Source: Hyaloperonospora brassicae
Lineage: Eukaryota > Oomycota > Peronosporomycetes > Peronosporales > Peronosporaceae
DNA length: 64,000 nt
NCBI GenBank assembly: GCA_947650285.1
Contig: CANTFL010001450.1
Coordinates: 369,004-433,003 of the forward strand
Direction: 5' to 3'
The first letter of the stretch is position 1, and each line of letters begins with the position of its first letter. Position numbers and translations under genes: made by a program. A model generated the notes under the pieces. That model saw only the letters and a program-made list of their open reading frames with translations. It did no database searches and had not been told where the DNA came from. Positions 12,039 through 22,068 of the stretch are shown piece after piece.

Positions 12039-14030
12039 TTGAGCTTTGCCATGGCAAGTGAGCGGTCGTCCAAGAGCTACAGCTTCATCTCGGAAGGGTC
12101 CTTCAATGCCGAGTGCAGCGCGTACGAGTGGGACCGCATGGCAGCTCTAACTGGAGCAGGAGACGATATCTACGGACTCCGTGTTCCCCGAGAAGTGCGA
12201 GTCCACTCGACAACCCCAACGGACAATAGCGACGATGTTTTGAGCCTCAGTTGTGCCTCGCAAGCTGCCACGATGGCCACGACCACAGGAACCGCAAGCA
12301 GCGCGTACGAAGAGCGACACAATCGGCACAAGAGACGGCACGTGGTTCAGGACACGACGTTCGATCGCGAGTACTCCCTTGGCGAGATGTTTGTCGTGGG
12401 TCGATCCAGCTCCGCACCGCCTTCGATTCAGCTGCTTCAGGAGATGATTCGACCGTCAGAGAGACGACGAGCAGCTACAGCCCCGCCAACGAGTTTTTTC
12501 AATCACTTGTTGTACGGAAGTCTGCGCGCGGGAGCGCTGGCAGAGCTCTTTTCCCAGCCGTACTGCGGACTCGCCATCTCTGCCGCCGTCACGGGGTTCA
12601 TGGCTCCGGTCCTGGCGGAAGCTTTCCAGCCATTGCTTTGCATGTACCTGACACTCAACAGTGATCAATGCACGGCCACGCGTCGCTTCCTCAAGGTCCC
12701 CGGTGTCATGAGCTTTTTCATCGGTCTCGTGTCGGATTTCTACCCGATCTGGAGCTTCCATCGGAAATCGTACATGCTTGGCGGCTGGATTTTGGCTTAC
12801 ATGGCACTCATGGCTCTTGTTGTGGTCACTGTGGTCGACGACAACACGGACTTGACGTATGCCAGTGTCCGGGATTTCTACGGAGGCGCAGTGTACGTGC
12901 TATTGATGGTGATAGCGAGCTTAGGAGTCACTGTCGCGTCAGTTGCTGCCTTTGCGCTGTTGGTGGAGCTGTCACAACGCGAGCCGATTCACGAGCGTGG
13001 CATGTTGCTCGTTCAGTATTTGCTCACACAGGAGACGGCAACGTTGTTGGCGAATGTCATGATTGCATTCGTGCTGGGGTATAACGAGACGTCAGGAACC
13101 ACGGAGGCTATGGTGTCGATGAAAGTGGTCATCTTGATCATGGCTGTTGTTACGTTGATACCGATTCCGGCGGTACTGTTTCGACTGGACGAGGAGCCTC
13201 GGCAGCTCAAGGTGGATACAATTGATCGGCTGTCGCTTACTCGTCAGCTGTGGAGTATTTTGCAGCAACAGGCAGTGTGGCGCACCCTCGTATTCGTGTG
13301 CTGCTCGATGTTTTTGTCTGCATTCCGATTCAAGTTTGCCGATGCTGCCGTGCTGTACTGGTCACACGTGACGCCTGACGACGAGCGCGTGGGCGAGATC
13401 TTGAAGCAGATTGTCATGATTCTATCGATTTTGGCCTTCCGGCTCACGTTGTTCAACTACAGCTGGATTCGCATCGCTGTTGGCGGCTTGATCGTCGGAG
13501 TGGGCGTGACGCTACTGGCAACGCTTCCGACGATTTTGGATGGTGTTCGCAGCACGTGGTATGTATTGTCGACCTCGTCGTTTATTGGAATTTCGCGGGC
13601 AACCCTTTTGCTGGTCACGTTGCTGCCAATTGTGGAGATCACGGAGACTTGTTTGGAGGGTGCGACGACCGGGCTAGTGCTGTCGTATAACACATTGGTT
13701 GGCATGGCGATTTCGACGTTCTCGGATGCGATCAGCACATCAACAGCAGGGCTCCAGCGAGGCTTTGCGCACGATGTGATTGAAAAAGACGCTTCCGAAA
13801 CGCGTACTCAAGTCTTGTCGTTTGTTGTAGTGAACTGCGCGATCAATTTGCTTGCACTGGTACCAATGGTCTATTTATTGCCACGTCAGAAGCTCGAGGC
13901 GCAAGAGATGCTTGCATATGGCGAACACAGTCGTCTGGCTGGAGTCGCTGTCACTGTGTTGTTCGTTGGTCTTGTCGCTTACGCCGGCACCGTTGACGTG
14001 TTGACGCTAATAAATGAGACGTACAAGTGA
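12039..14030 (+). CDS. Folate-biopterin transporter family membrane protein
   Basis: The 663-residue frame begins with about 165 hydrophilic, Ser-rich residues. About twelve hydrophobic segments follow (residues 170-660). The family signature is clear near residues 222-250: FFIGLVSDFYPIWSFHRKSY, the G-x-x-S-D-x-x-P...R-K-x-Y pattern of the folate-biopterin transporter (BT1/FBT) branch of the major facilitator superfamily. The segment GFMAPVLAEAFQPLLCMY before it also fits. Members carry folates, pterins or related compounds across the plasma or organelle membrane; oomycetes have many paralogues, so the substrate cannot be predicted. The gene is intronless. Met13 (12051... read as MASERSSKSY, residue 5) is an alternative start. 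Antisense frames in this region are shadows. Confidence 0.88.
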   Translation: MSFAMASERSSKSYSFISEGSFNAECSAYEWDRMAALTGAGDDIYGLRVPREVRVHSTTPTDNSDDVLSLSCASQAATMATTTGTASSAYEERHNRHKRRHVVQDTTFDREYSLGEMFVVGRSSSAPPSIQLLQEMIRPSERRRAATAPPTSFFNHLLYGSLRAGALAELFSQPYCGLAISAAVTGFMAPVLAEAFQPLLCMYLTLNSDQCTATRRFLKVPGVMSFFIGLVSDFYPIWSFHRKSYMLGGWILAYMALMALVVVTVVDDNTDLTYASVRDFYGGAVYVLLMVIASLGVTVASVAAFALLVELSQREPIHERGMLLVQYLLTQETATLLANVMIAFVLGYNETSGTTEAMVSMKVVILIMAVVTLIPIPAVLFRLDEEPRQLKVDTIDRLSLTRQLWSILQQQAVWRTLVFVCCSMFLSAFRFKFADAAVLYWSHVTPDDERVGEILKQIVMILSILAFRLTLFNYSWIRIAVGGLIVGVGVTLLATLPTILDGVRSTWYVLSTSSFIGISRATLLLVTLLPIVEITETCLEGATTGLVLSYNTLVGMAISTFSDAISTSTAGLQRGFAHDVIEKDASETRTQVLSFVVVNCAINLLALVPMVYLLPRQKLEAQEMLAYGEHSRLAGVAVTVLFVGLVAYAGTVDVLTLINETYK

Positions 14031-14551
14031 CGCCCAAGAGCGTTGACAAAAAGAGCGTGGCGGAGGTAAATATAAGCAAGGCACACGTTGCCATCTTGGG
14101 GGCTGCAGACGCAGTAGTAAGAGTCCGAACGGTTTCCGTCAACGCGATCCCGTCAAGTGAGACTTGTGCTGGCAGTCGCAGCATGTAGATCCCATCGAAG
14201 ACGTGTGTATTGCTAGTCATTTTGTAATCTATTGTACACACATACTTTGTCTCGAGTCCATTCCACCGACTGTTCGTTCCCCTGTATGGATGTAGCCATC
14301 TTGCAGGTCGTCGAGCTGTAGCCAACTGTCGCGTGCGTCGATCCGGGAGCGAGAGGCACAGAAACACAGTGGGTCGGTCAGGAGTCCGTTTGACAGGTTT
14401 GTGTACACCACACGATGTGTAAATGAGGGGCGAACCAGCAGCAAAACCCAATGCTGACGCCGTGAGCGGTTCTCCATCTGTAGCCACTTGAACATCTGTA
14501 GCCATCTCGGGAGCGCATCGACGACTACGTCACCACCAGTCGTTTTACACC
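14031..14551. other. Intergenic region between two co-directional genes
   Basis: This contains the 3' flank of the transporter and the promoter of the Myb-domain gene. Long minus-strand frames here run into the following gene and have no recognisable content. No regulatory site is identified. Confidence 0.5.
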
Positions 14552-16213
14552 ATGCGCGTCCCAGCGCTTCCGTCTCCATCCGACGCGATCGCCGACGCTC
14601 TGAGCGCCAACTGCGCCCTCGTCGCCGAGCTGCAATCGCTCGAGCAGTCACTGGCCCAAGAAGAGTCGACGCTACTCGCCAGAACGCAATGTATTCGCCG
14701 GCAAGTGGCGCTGCGACGAGCGCAACGGGCCATGGACACGTTATTGGCCCGTGCGCCGTCGCACGAGACGCTTTCGCAGCGGTATGCGAAGACGTTACGC
14801 AGTCGGAAGAAATCCACTGGTGTCGTGCCTCGTTCATACATTCGTCAACACGTGTCGTTCTTTGCCGACGAAGTTGTGGAGGAACGAAAGGTGGGGCGAC
14901 CACGGAAGAAGGGGAAGGAGCAAGACGAAGCGGACGACCAAGCGGTACGGGAGCTCCGCGATGCACGAGACGCTGCGCACAAAGCGCTTCGACGGCTTTC
15001 CGAGCCGCCGTGCAATGCAGATACCGAGTTCCTACGTGCTCACAGCCACGAGTCGTTTGTAGCCGGTCCCCCAACGATTTTCACGAGTCGAGAGCGTAAA
15101 GTCGTTGCGGACTTTGCCGAAGATTTCTACATGACACACGCTGCGAACGTGGAGATACCACTGCAGGCGTGGAACAAACTTCGCGCGTGGCAAGAGACGC
15201 GCAAGTCGAGAAAGTTTCCGATTGAACGCTCGGGCTTTGCGTGCAAGTTGTGGTATGACTTGCACGAGTCGCCGACGTTACGGCTTGGCGCGTGGACGAA
15301 AGAGGAAGACGCAGCGCTTCGACGGTTGGCCACGGGACAAGAAGACCCGGAACTGGTGAATAAGTGGCACGAGATTGCAAAGCGCATGCCCGTGCCGGGA
15401 AGACCAGCAGCTCACTGTTTAACTCGGTACCAGACAGCGCTGAACGCGGGAAACACGCGGTCGATATTCACCCCAGAAGAAGATCAGATCCTGCGTGAAG
15501 CTGTCCCGGTCTTTGGCGAAAAGTGGAACGTGATTGCAGATTTGCTGGATGGCCGTGTGTCGGAGCAGATCCGCCATCGCTGGCAGCTCTCGCTTGCCCC
15601 CGGTCTTCGGCGAGGCAAGTTTTCGTTGATCGAGGATCGACGGCTGCTGCTCGCACTTCGTGCCTACGTGCCAAAAGGCAGTGAGTTCAATCAGGATCAA
15701 GTGCCGTGGAACGACATTTGTCATCATGTGCCCGGGCGAACGCAGCCAGCACTTCGGGACCGATACGTCAACTGCATTAACCCGGACTTGTCGTCCCGCA
15801 AGTTTACCAAGCAGGAAGATGAACTCATTCTTGCACGAATGCGCGAGTGGGGCATCGAGTCGCCCAGGCTCTGGCCGCGGCTGGCTGCTGAGCTAAGTGG
15901 CCGCACGAAGTCTCAACTGTGTCGACGCTGGAGGCAGTTGGATCCAGACGCTTATGACAAACGTCGTCGCGCACTGAAAGATGCAAGCAAAAGCCAGACA
16001 ACAGCCGTCTTCCGTCGTCGGTCAATACATCGACATGATCCTCGCTTTAGGAAGAAACATATCAAGCGAAGTACGTACAATGGTCTCACAGTGGAGCAAG
16101 TCGCAACCGAGTCGTTTCCACGAGGTCGTGCAGCTGTAGCGCTGCATGGCTGCGAAGAGTTGGCGATACGCGAGACCGAAGGCGAGGACGGGTCGATCGA
16201 GTACGGTCTATAA
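14552..16213 (+). CDS. SNAPC4-like Myb-repeat protein (snRNA-activating complex subunit)
   Basis: The 553-residue frame has a coiled N-terminal region (residues 20-85), a basic AT-hook-like GRPRKKGK near residue 115, and four tandem Myb/SANT repeats between about residues 250 and 470. They open with WTKEEDAALRRL, FTPEEDQILREA, FSLIEDRRLLLAL and FTKQEDELILARM. Recognition helices include CLTRYQ, IRHRWQ, LRDRYV and LCRRWRQL. Four closely spaced repeats after a coiled region match SNAPC4 (SNAP190), the subunit that binds the proximal sequence element of snRNA genes for RNA polymerases II and III. A generic R4-type Myb factor is the main alternative. The gene is intronless and the first Met of the open frame was used. 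Confidence 0.75.
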   Translation: MRVPALPSPSDAIADALSANCALVAELQSLEQSLAQEESTLLARTQCIRRQVALRRAQRAMDTLLARAPSHETLSQRYAKTLRSRKKSTGVVPRSYIRQHVSFFADEVVEERKVGRPRKKGKEQDEADDQAVRELRDARDAAHKALRRLSEPPCNADTEFLRAHSHESFVAGPPTIFTSRERKVVADFAEDFYMTHAANVEIPLQAWNKLRAWQETRKSRKFPIERSGFACKLWYDLHESPTLRLGAWTKEEDAALRRLATGQEDPELVNKWHEIAKRMPVPGRPAAHCLTRYQTALNAGNTRSIFTPEEDQILREAVPVFGEKWNVIADLLDGRVSEQIRHRWQLSLAPGLRRGKFSLIEDRRLLLALRAYVPKGSEFNQDQVPWNDICHHVPGRTQPALRDRYVNCINPDLSSRKFTKQEDELILARMREWGIESPRLWPRLAAELSGRTKSQLCRRWRQLDPDAYDKRRRALKDASKSQTTAVFRRRSIHRHDPRFRKKHIKRSTYNGLTVEQVATESFPRGRAAVALHGCEELAIRETEGEDGSIEYGL

Positions 16214-16836
16214 GGCGGGCCACTGCAACAGCTTTGACACCGCGATACGTGCGCAGTGCCAGTAGGTAAATGAGCGTTGCACAGCACGTACAGATGAAAG
16301 TTGTTTGCGAAAGCTGAGACGCACATCCACAAAAAGTCCGGTTGACGCTTGTTGTGCTTGCCGTTTCGATCATTGGGATACTGTGGCAAATACCAACGAA
16401 ACGACTGGTCATGAAGGCCACCATGAGCACAAATGTGCTGCTGACCTGCGAGACGCCCTCGAGTCACTTATCCGTTTGCCACGCCAGGCGTTAGTGTTTG
16501 TCTGTCGCTCGCTTAAGTTGGGACGAACAAGCGAGATACCTTATGCAATGCACCACTATAGTGTGCACTTGTGACGACGGGCACCACCTGCAACGCAATG
16601 CTGTCGTTCACAAGCATGGGCTAGTGAGGCACAAGAGGTGACATTTTGAACGCAACAGCCGGATTCGCGTGACGTCGGGAGAGGTACATGAAGACGTAGG
16701 TCAACATGCATGCACTTGGCATGTGTCTGCAAGAATCAATCTCTTCAGGTACGCCAAACATCATACACCATGTTTCGCAACCATTTCAGCTACTTAAATG
16801 ACGTCAAACGACCGTTGCGCCGCTGCACATCTTCAG
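16214..16836. other. Intergenic region between convergent genes
   Basis: The flanking genes converge, so this stretch should contain both 3' ends. No conserved frame, repeat or RNA gene is seen. Confidence 0.55.
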
Positions 16837-17763
16837 CTACTCCACAAAACTAAGTTGGCCGAGAGCCAATGCGATACCAATGAGCACAACAGCGGCCATC
16901 CACAGCGCGTGACTAAACTCGGACGTTTTTTTCAGCTGCAGCGAACGCTGCTTGGAAACAGCTTTGCTCTCGGCTGCCTCGGTCTTACCCAGCAGACGGC
17001 CACCCCAGCGCATTTTCTCCTCCTTCTTCTGCTCCGCCACTTTCTCCTTCAACATCGTCATGGCTTTACGGATATTCACATCCGTTGGGTGGTGACTTGC
17101 AGCTCGAGTGAGCTTCGCCTTAGCTCCCTCGAGATGCCCCGTGAGCAATAACGCGCGTCCACTCCGATAGAGCGCTTTATCATTTTCCGGATCAATGGCG
17201 AGTGCCAACTCCGCGTTTTCGACCACTTTGTCCAACGACTGCATGTCCACCTCGCCATCTTTCGGCGCTCCTTGAACCAAGTAACAAGCTGCGAGATTCA
17301 GGTACACTGGTAGCCGCACGACATTCACATCGGCTCGGTTCTTGTCGGTAAACTATTTGTTCCCCATCCGACACGCGAGGATTAGTCATGCAAGCGATAG
17401 CGTTAGACGAGCACGCTATTTTAACGCTCTTTAACCGGTCCCCTGCTCGTCAATGGCCGCACCTCGAAATGCCACGTTCCCTCATCAAAGTCCACGTGGT
17501 ATAGAGCACGCTCGTACCACTTGATGGCCTCGTCGATCTTGCCCGCCTGGAAGTGCACAGAGCCCCGTTGGCGACAAAGGTCGGCCTGCTCATTGCGGAC
17601 TTCGAAAATACACGAGCGTTCCTGCGCACATTGTAGCGTTATAGTGATCCGATAGAGTCCTCGTTGGTTGATTGTCGATAAGAGCCAACCACATCGAAAA
17701 AGAAAGAAACCCACACACGCACGCACTTACACGCTCCATTAGCTTCTCGGTCTCCTCGTCCAT
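16837..17763 (-). CDS. Tail-anchored TPR-domain protein (three exons)
   Basis: I join exons 17731-17763, 17463-17621 and 16837-17352 at GT/AG sites to a 235-residue protein in continuous frame. It starts MDEETEKLMER. Tetratricopeptide repeats follow: LCRQRGSVHFQAGKIDEAIK in the first helix pair, LPVYLNLAACYLVQ in the second, and NAELALAIDPENDKALYR/GRALLLTGHLEGAKAKL in the third. This arrangement is that of the TPR module in FKBP-type immunophilins and related co-chaperones, but no FKBP domain is present. The C-terminus has one hydrophobic segment (HALWMAAVVLIGIALALG) followed by five residues, typical of a tail-anchored protein of ER or mitochondrial outer membrane. A basic stretch (KQRSLQLKK) precedes it. 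The client or partner, perhaps an Hsp90/Hsp70 tail, is inferred from the family only. Confidence 0.75.
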
Positions 17764-18666
17764 TGTGGTTGTTGATAATAATAAAGTCACAATGGCGTAA
17801 CGATACGGTGCTGCAAGAGCGGCACCGTCGTGTGAATAGGATACTGTATCGGAAAGATGACAGCATACTTTACCAGTTGTGGAGAAGTAAATTACGAAGA
17901 GAATTATTTGTCCGTCGGCCACGACCGACCCAATAAGTATTGTCGCGTCTGTTATTGTGTACTTCCTCACGGCAAAAAACAGTGACGTCGTCTGGTCAGC
18001 TAGAGAATTGGTCAGCCAGAGCCACTCGCACCGCAAACGTAACACGCTTCATCAGTGTTGCACTACGTGGCCGACTCCGCACACAGTACCTGGACAGCAA
18101 ATTGTAGGTACCAAACGACGCAATTTCCTTTTCCATCAGGACATAGGAATGTGCACTGCGGTTCGGCAATTGCAATGGAATACGATACTGAAGCCACAGT
18201 CTGAGCGTCGTGCTCTCTACCAGCAAGTCTGCTTGTCGACTACCAGTCAAGAAGCATGGCACGGGCACGGCAGTCAATGGCTTTCGTCGACGTTACCACT
18301 TGCATTCCTCACGATAGTACTGTCAGTCTTTGACGCTAATGCTCGGTCGCTTGTCGCAATGGCATGCTTAGGTTCGCAATGCATACCAACCAGCGCCCAA
18401 TGCCTTCCGAACCATAACATCTACCCCATATGTCCGTCAATACCAACCTACTAGATTTAGCAAGTGCTATCTTTGGTCACAACGACACGGCGTTTAGGAC
18501 CGATCATGTGTGCAAAACGACGTCCAATTTCTTGGCATGCCAGAATAAAGTTGCCCGAACTTCGAAATCCAGCCACACACACACACGTCGCAACCTTTCG
18601 GTATCGAGCCATAAAAAAAACGTGTGGTAGCAGCCACACATTTCTCTCGCCATTGCGTCCACACTT
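17764..18666. other. Intergenic region between divergent genes
   Basis: This lies between the starts of the TPR gene (minus) and the nuclease-like gene (plus) and should contain both promoters. One 165-codon plus frame (17957-18454) has no recognisable domain and a composition typical of chance frames. A short CA-rich run lies near 18574-18588. Confidence 0.5.
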
Positions 18667-19575
18667 TTGACCGCTGCTGCATTCCTGACCATGCGACGAG
18701 CTCTCAAGCGGCGCAACATTATGATCTTTGCAAGTGAAGTGCCTGTAATAAGCGCACTAAATCCGTATCGCAAGATCGAAGACGTCTTCCTCAACGTCTG
18801 GCGCCGCACGAATCCTCGACAAGTCTCTGCCTTGCAACAATCCCTCGCCCTCGCTGTCCTCCCGAGCCAAGAAGAGACGATGCGAGCCATTGTCCAGGAC
18901 TTGGGCGTTGCACCAGCCATTGCAAAGCTGCTTGAAAAAGCCTCGACAGCCGATACGATCCAACAGGTGGCACAGGCTCAAGCTCAAGTGGTACACTCGT
19001 TGCCGAGTTCCACACCCACTGCCGTCAAGTCGGACGTGGTCCAGTTCGTCACGTCGTCTATGCACAAAGTATTTGGTGCCCAGCACGAAAATGCAGGTAT
19101 CGAAGCGTATGAGAAGAAGAAGCGTCTGGTTGTACACGAGCGCAACGTTGTGTTTGCAAAGCGACAGGTCGAGGCACACGGACCGTTTGCTGTGTTTGTC
19201 GGTGGCAAAGTCGACGGTCGAGCCGATGGAAAAGTCATTGAAGTGAAGAATCGACTCAAGAAGTTCTTGTCGCCATTGCCCAAGTACGACATTGCGCAGC
19301 TACAGACGTATTTGTTCATACTGGGAGTGCAAGAAGGCGAGATCGTCGAGCACTTGCAGGCTGCGACGACGCAGACAAAGATGACGCCAGTGGCGTGGGA
19401 CGACAAGATGTGGCGTACCGACATTGTGCCGTACCTTGTCAGGTTTAGCAGTGCGTTGACGTACTTGATGCAAGATGCGACGGTGCAGAAGGACTATCTC
19501 CAATCGGATAGCGCACAACAGCGAGAGATTATCAGACACCTCTGGAGTCGCGAAGTGCAGCAGACGATGCCATGA
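18667..19575 (+). CDS. PD-(D/E)XK nuclease-superfamily protein (YqaJ/RecB-like core)
   Basis: The 302-residue frame starts with a basic segment (MRRALKRRN) and then IMIFASEVPVISALNPYRK, resembling the start of YqaJ-type recombinase nucleases. Residues 176-215 hold the core: VGGKVDGRADGKVIEVKNR gives the D...E-x-K triad (about Asp183, Glu190, Lys192), and DIAQLQTYLFIL gives the QxxxY helix that follows it in RecB/YqaJ-like enzymes. The upstream acidic helix may be HENAGIEAYEKKK. Such folds cut or process DNA ends, but the substrate here is unknown. The gene is intronless. A second Met at 18691 (MRRALKRRN...) is an alternative start, and the basic N-terminus could be an organelle signal. Confidence 0.65.
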   Translation: MTAAAFLTMRRALKRRNIMIFASEVPVISALNPYRKIEDVFLNVWRRTNPRQVSALQQSLALAVLPSQEETMRAIVQDLGVAPAIAKLLEKASTADTIQQVAQAQAQVVHSLPSSTPTAVKSDVVQFVTSSMHKVFGAQHENAGIEAYEKKKRLVVHERNVVFAKRQVEAHGPFAVFVGGKVDGRADGKVIEVKNRLKKFLSPLPKYDIAQLQTYLFILGVQEGEIVEHLQAATTQTKMTPVAWDDKMWRTDIVPYLVRFSSALTYLMQDATVQKDYLQSDSAQQREIIRHLWSREVQQTMP

Positions 19576-21600
19576 CGGTCGGTATCTGGCGACAATCAAT
19601 ACGTTGAGGTGTTGTCGATCAAGTGTGAGCGATTGTTGCAATGACAGGCAGCTGATGTCGATGGACTACGTATATGATTGGATCGGGATCAAGCATAATT
19701 GTTCGACTGGAACGACACTGCAGGGATGTGTAGATATGCACACGAAGTGTAGAAGACAACAAGTCTTTGGTAGTGCATTCGTCTGCTACGATGAAAGACA
19801 AGTCAATGGACGTCGATTAGATGGCGGCATCACGTTGTCTTGAAACGTTTCAGCACGTTTCAAAGGAATGATTTGATGTGACGTGTCGCGGATCGTGGCA
19901 ATAGTGACATGACTGAGCTCACGACAGTGAAGGAGACGGAGCTGCTGGTACGTGTCACGTGCCTGTGCACAAGTATGATGATGTAGGGAAGCGGTTGTGC
20001 CTACATGTTCACATCTGTACGCCAAAAAGGGCTGTGGACGTGGCAGCTAGGCGTACAAGGAACAGCTCGGTGCGTTGAAGAACTAAGAGATCGCTGCTTT
20101 CGGTCATAACGCAAGTTTGCTTGATGTTAGATGACGCCATATGCAACTGTCCTTGGCTTGGAATGATGAACAAAGGGATTGCAGTGGCGATAACCAACTA
20201 GAATTATATAAGCTGCACACCTGGTCAATTCGCAAGATCCCGTACGTACGTACGTACGTGCGTTGACGCTTATTGTCCCAAGCTGCTTGTTCGGGTCGAT
20301 GGCGTTTGTTGTAGCTTGTTGAGTGGTACAATGGCAACGTCTTCACCGCATTACCGTTCTCGATACCGAATTTAGTTATGGCTCTTGTCAGAAACAGACA
20401 ACTTGAACACACATGATAGGCAAACAACGCGAGAGATGATCTTTTTGCATGAAGGTCTGACATTGCCGCGGTCTTTCGGTTCTGCTACCTCCGCTCAATT
20501 AGCTCATCAGATGGCTGTTTGTAAAGATGTGGCGCTGGTCTCACTACAGTCGTCGGCGATGTCGGCGTTGTTATCAACGATTCTTGTGCCTTCTCCAAGC
20601 GTTGAAGTGCTTCGCAGCGCAGTCTGTTTACAAAAAAGAATGTGATAGACAATCCCAATGGAGGCGCATAGATAAACGATACCTTGCTTACTTCTCGCCT
20701 TGTTGTATTGTGCAGCCACTTTCCAGAGATCAGAATGATGTCTGTCTGCTACTTCGCCATCGCTGTCGTATCAGGAAAGCTCTACTGAGCTCCAGAAATC
20801 GACATCATGGTCTGCTGTCTCCACTTCAAACAAGTCGCTTTGTCCTGTAAGCAGCTTAAACGCTTGGCGTACGGCTCAAAAGGCACATACGAAGCGGCCA
20901 GTAATGGTCCTCTGGCTGCGCTCGATCATTACGTCAACACCGTGTTGAAGACCGTCCTTGGCGAAAACCTGCATAAGGTAGCAACGGACTGCAACCTGAA
21001 GTACACAAAGACTCAACAGAGCTGCAGCAGCCTGATGTTGTATTGATACGGCCGATGCAAAGGGTACGACAATGCGTGCTGCCAATGGAGGTACGTAGAC
21101 ATGTACTTGACTGAAAGCTACTTGTGTTCCAGATCAACGTCACTGGCAAGAATCCACCCATCATACTCGAACTTGAGATCAAGTTGCAGCATCGCCATGG
21201 CCGTCTTGAGTCAGCCTGTTGTGAGTAGGCAACATGGGACGGGACGGGACGTAACATAGCACTAACAAAGACCTGGTCACGACGCTCCTGACGACCCATC
21301 ACCAGTCTCCTTTCTATATCTTCGACATTGCCAGTCACATGCCGCGACCCGTTGTTGCTCGCAGTTGTGCTTTTTACATGTGCAAAGAAGTGCATCGAAG
21401 CACGAACGAGTTCAGCAGAGACGACGGCTCGACTCGGTACCTCGAGGTACCGGCACCTCTATCTTTTGCGATACCAGAGGCCGTCGCACGGAATTTCGGC
21501 AGGCGAGAAATCCAGTACAGGGCACGAGGAACCGTGAGTAAGGCCGTCGCGACGCGATTGCTTCCACTTCTGTACCGCAGGCACGTGGGTGAGTGGGTGG
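19576..21600. other. Gene-free region with a (CGTA)n run
   Basis: No recognisable gene is present. A self-complementary (CGTA)n run lies at about 20241-20263. Short minus-strand frames near 20880-21400 look like decayed repeat coding sequence, but I cannot assign them. The right arm of the inverted duplication begins at 21601. Confidence 0.5.
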
Positions 21601-22068
21601 GTGGATAGTCACAGACGTGCCAATCGTAGCAGCAACTCGTCATTCGTAGTGCCTTGCAGCTTGAACTACCGAGCGTCGGTTCAGCGCAGCTGCTGGGTCG
21701 ATGTTGCGTCTCGATCCCCTGTACGGTGCAGTCAGCTCGTCGGACGTCAGTCTGTACCGTCGGTGGCTAACGGGTGGCACTCTGCGTGGCCACGCGCGTG
21801 ACTGGCGGCTGCATAGATGTGCGTGGCCACGTGAAGCGGGTGACCACGCTGGCTGTCTTGATCGTTGCGGCAATCAGGTACCACGTTCCCTCGTCCTACA
21901 CGCTCTCTGTTGACAATCGACGTGCCCACATCCGGCAAAGGTGCGGAGACTGCTCGAAACGGAGTGGTGGCACTGGGCCTGAGCAGACGCGTTCCTTCTG
22001 CGCTGCTCACCGCCACATTGAGCTGATGGCCATCCGACCACGACGTTCGCTGGTGCAGGACCATAGAC
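21601..22068. repeat. Right arm of the long inverted duplication (partner 1-468)
   Basis: This is the reverse complement of 1-468, reading the same over its whole length as far as I can compare. It stops sharply at its left edge: 21595-21600 no longer matches 469-474. Whether the match continues beyond 22068 cannot be judged, because the left arm is cut by the window. A 234-codon plus frame runs through this arm and past it (21774-22478) but has no recognisable domain. Confidence 0.9.

Noticed and set aside
14229..15074. A 281-codon minus-strand frame over the SNAPC4-like gene start
   Set aside because: It is antisense to a gene with clear domains, and its translation is low in structure and rich in Arg/Ser. 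It is a shadow frame.
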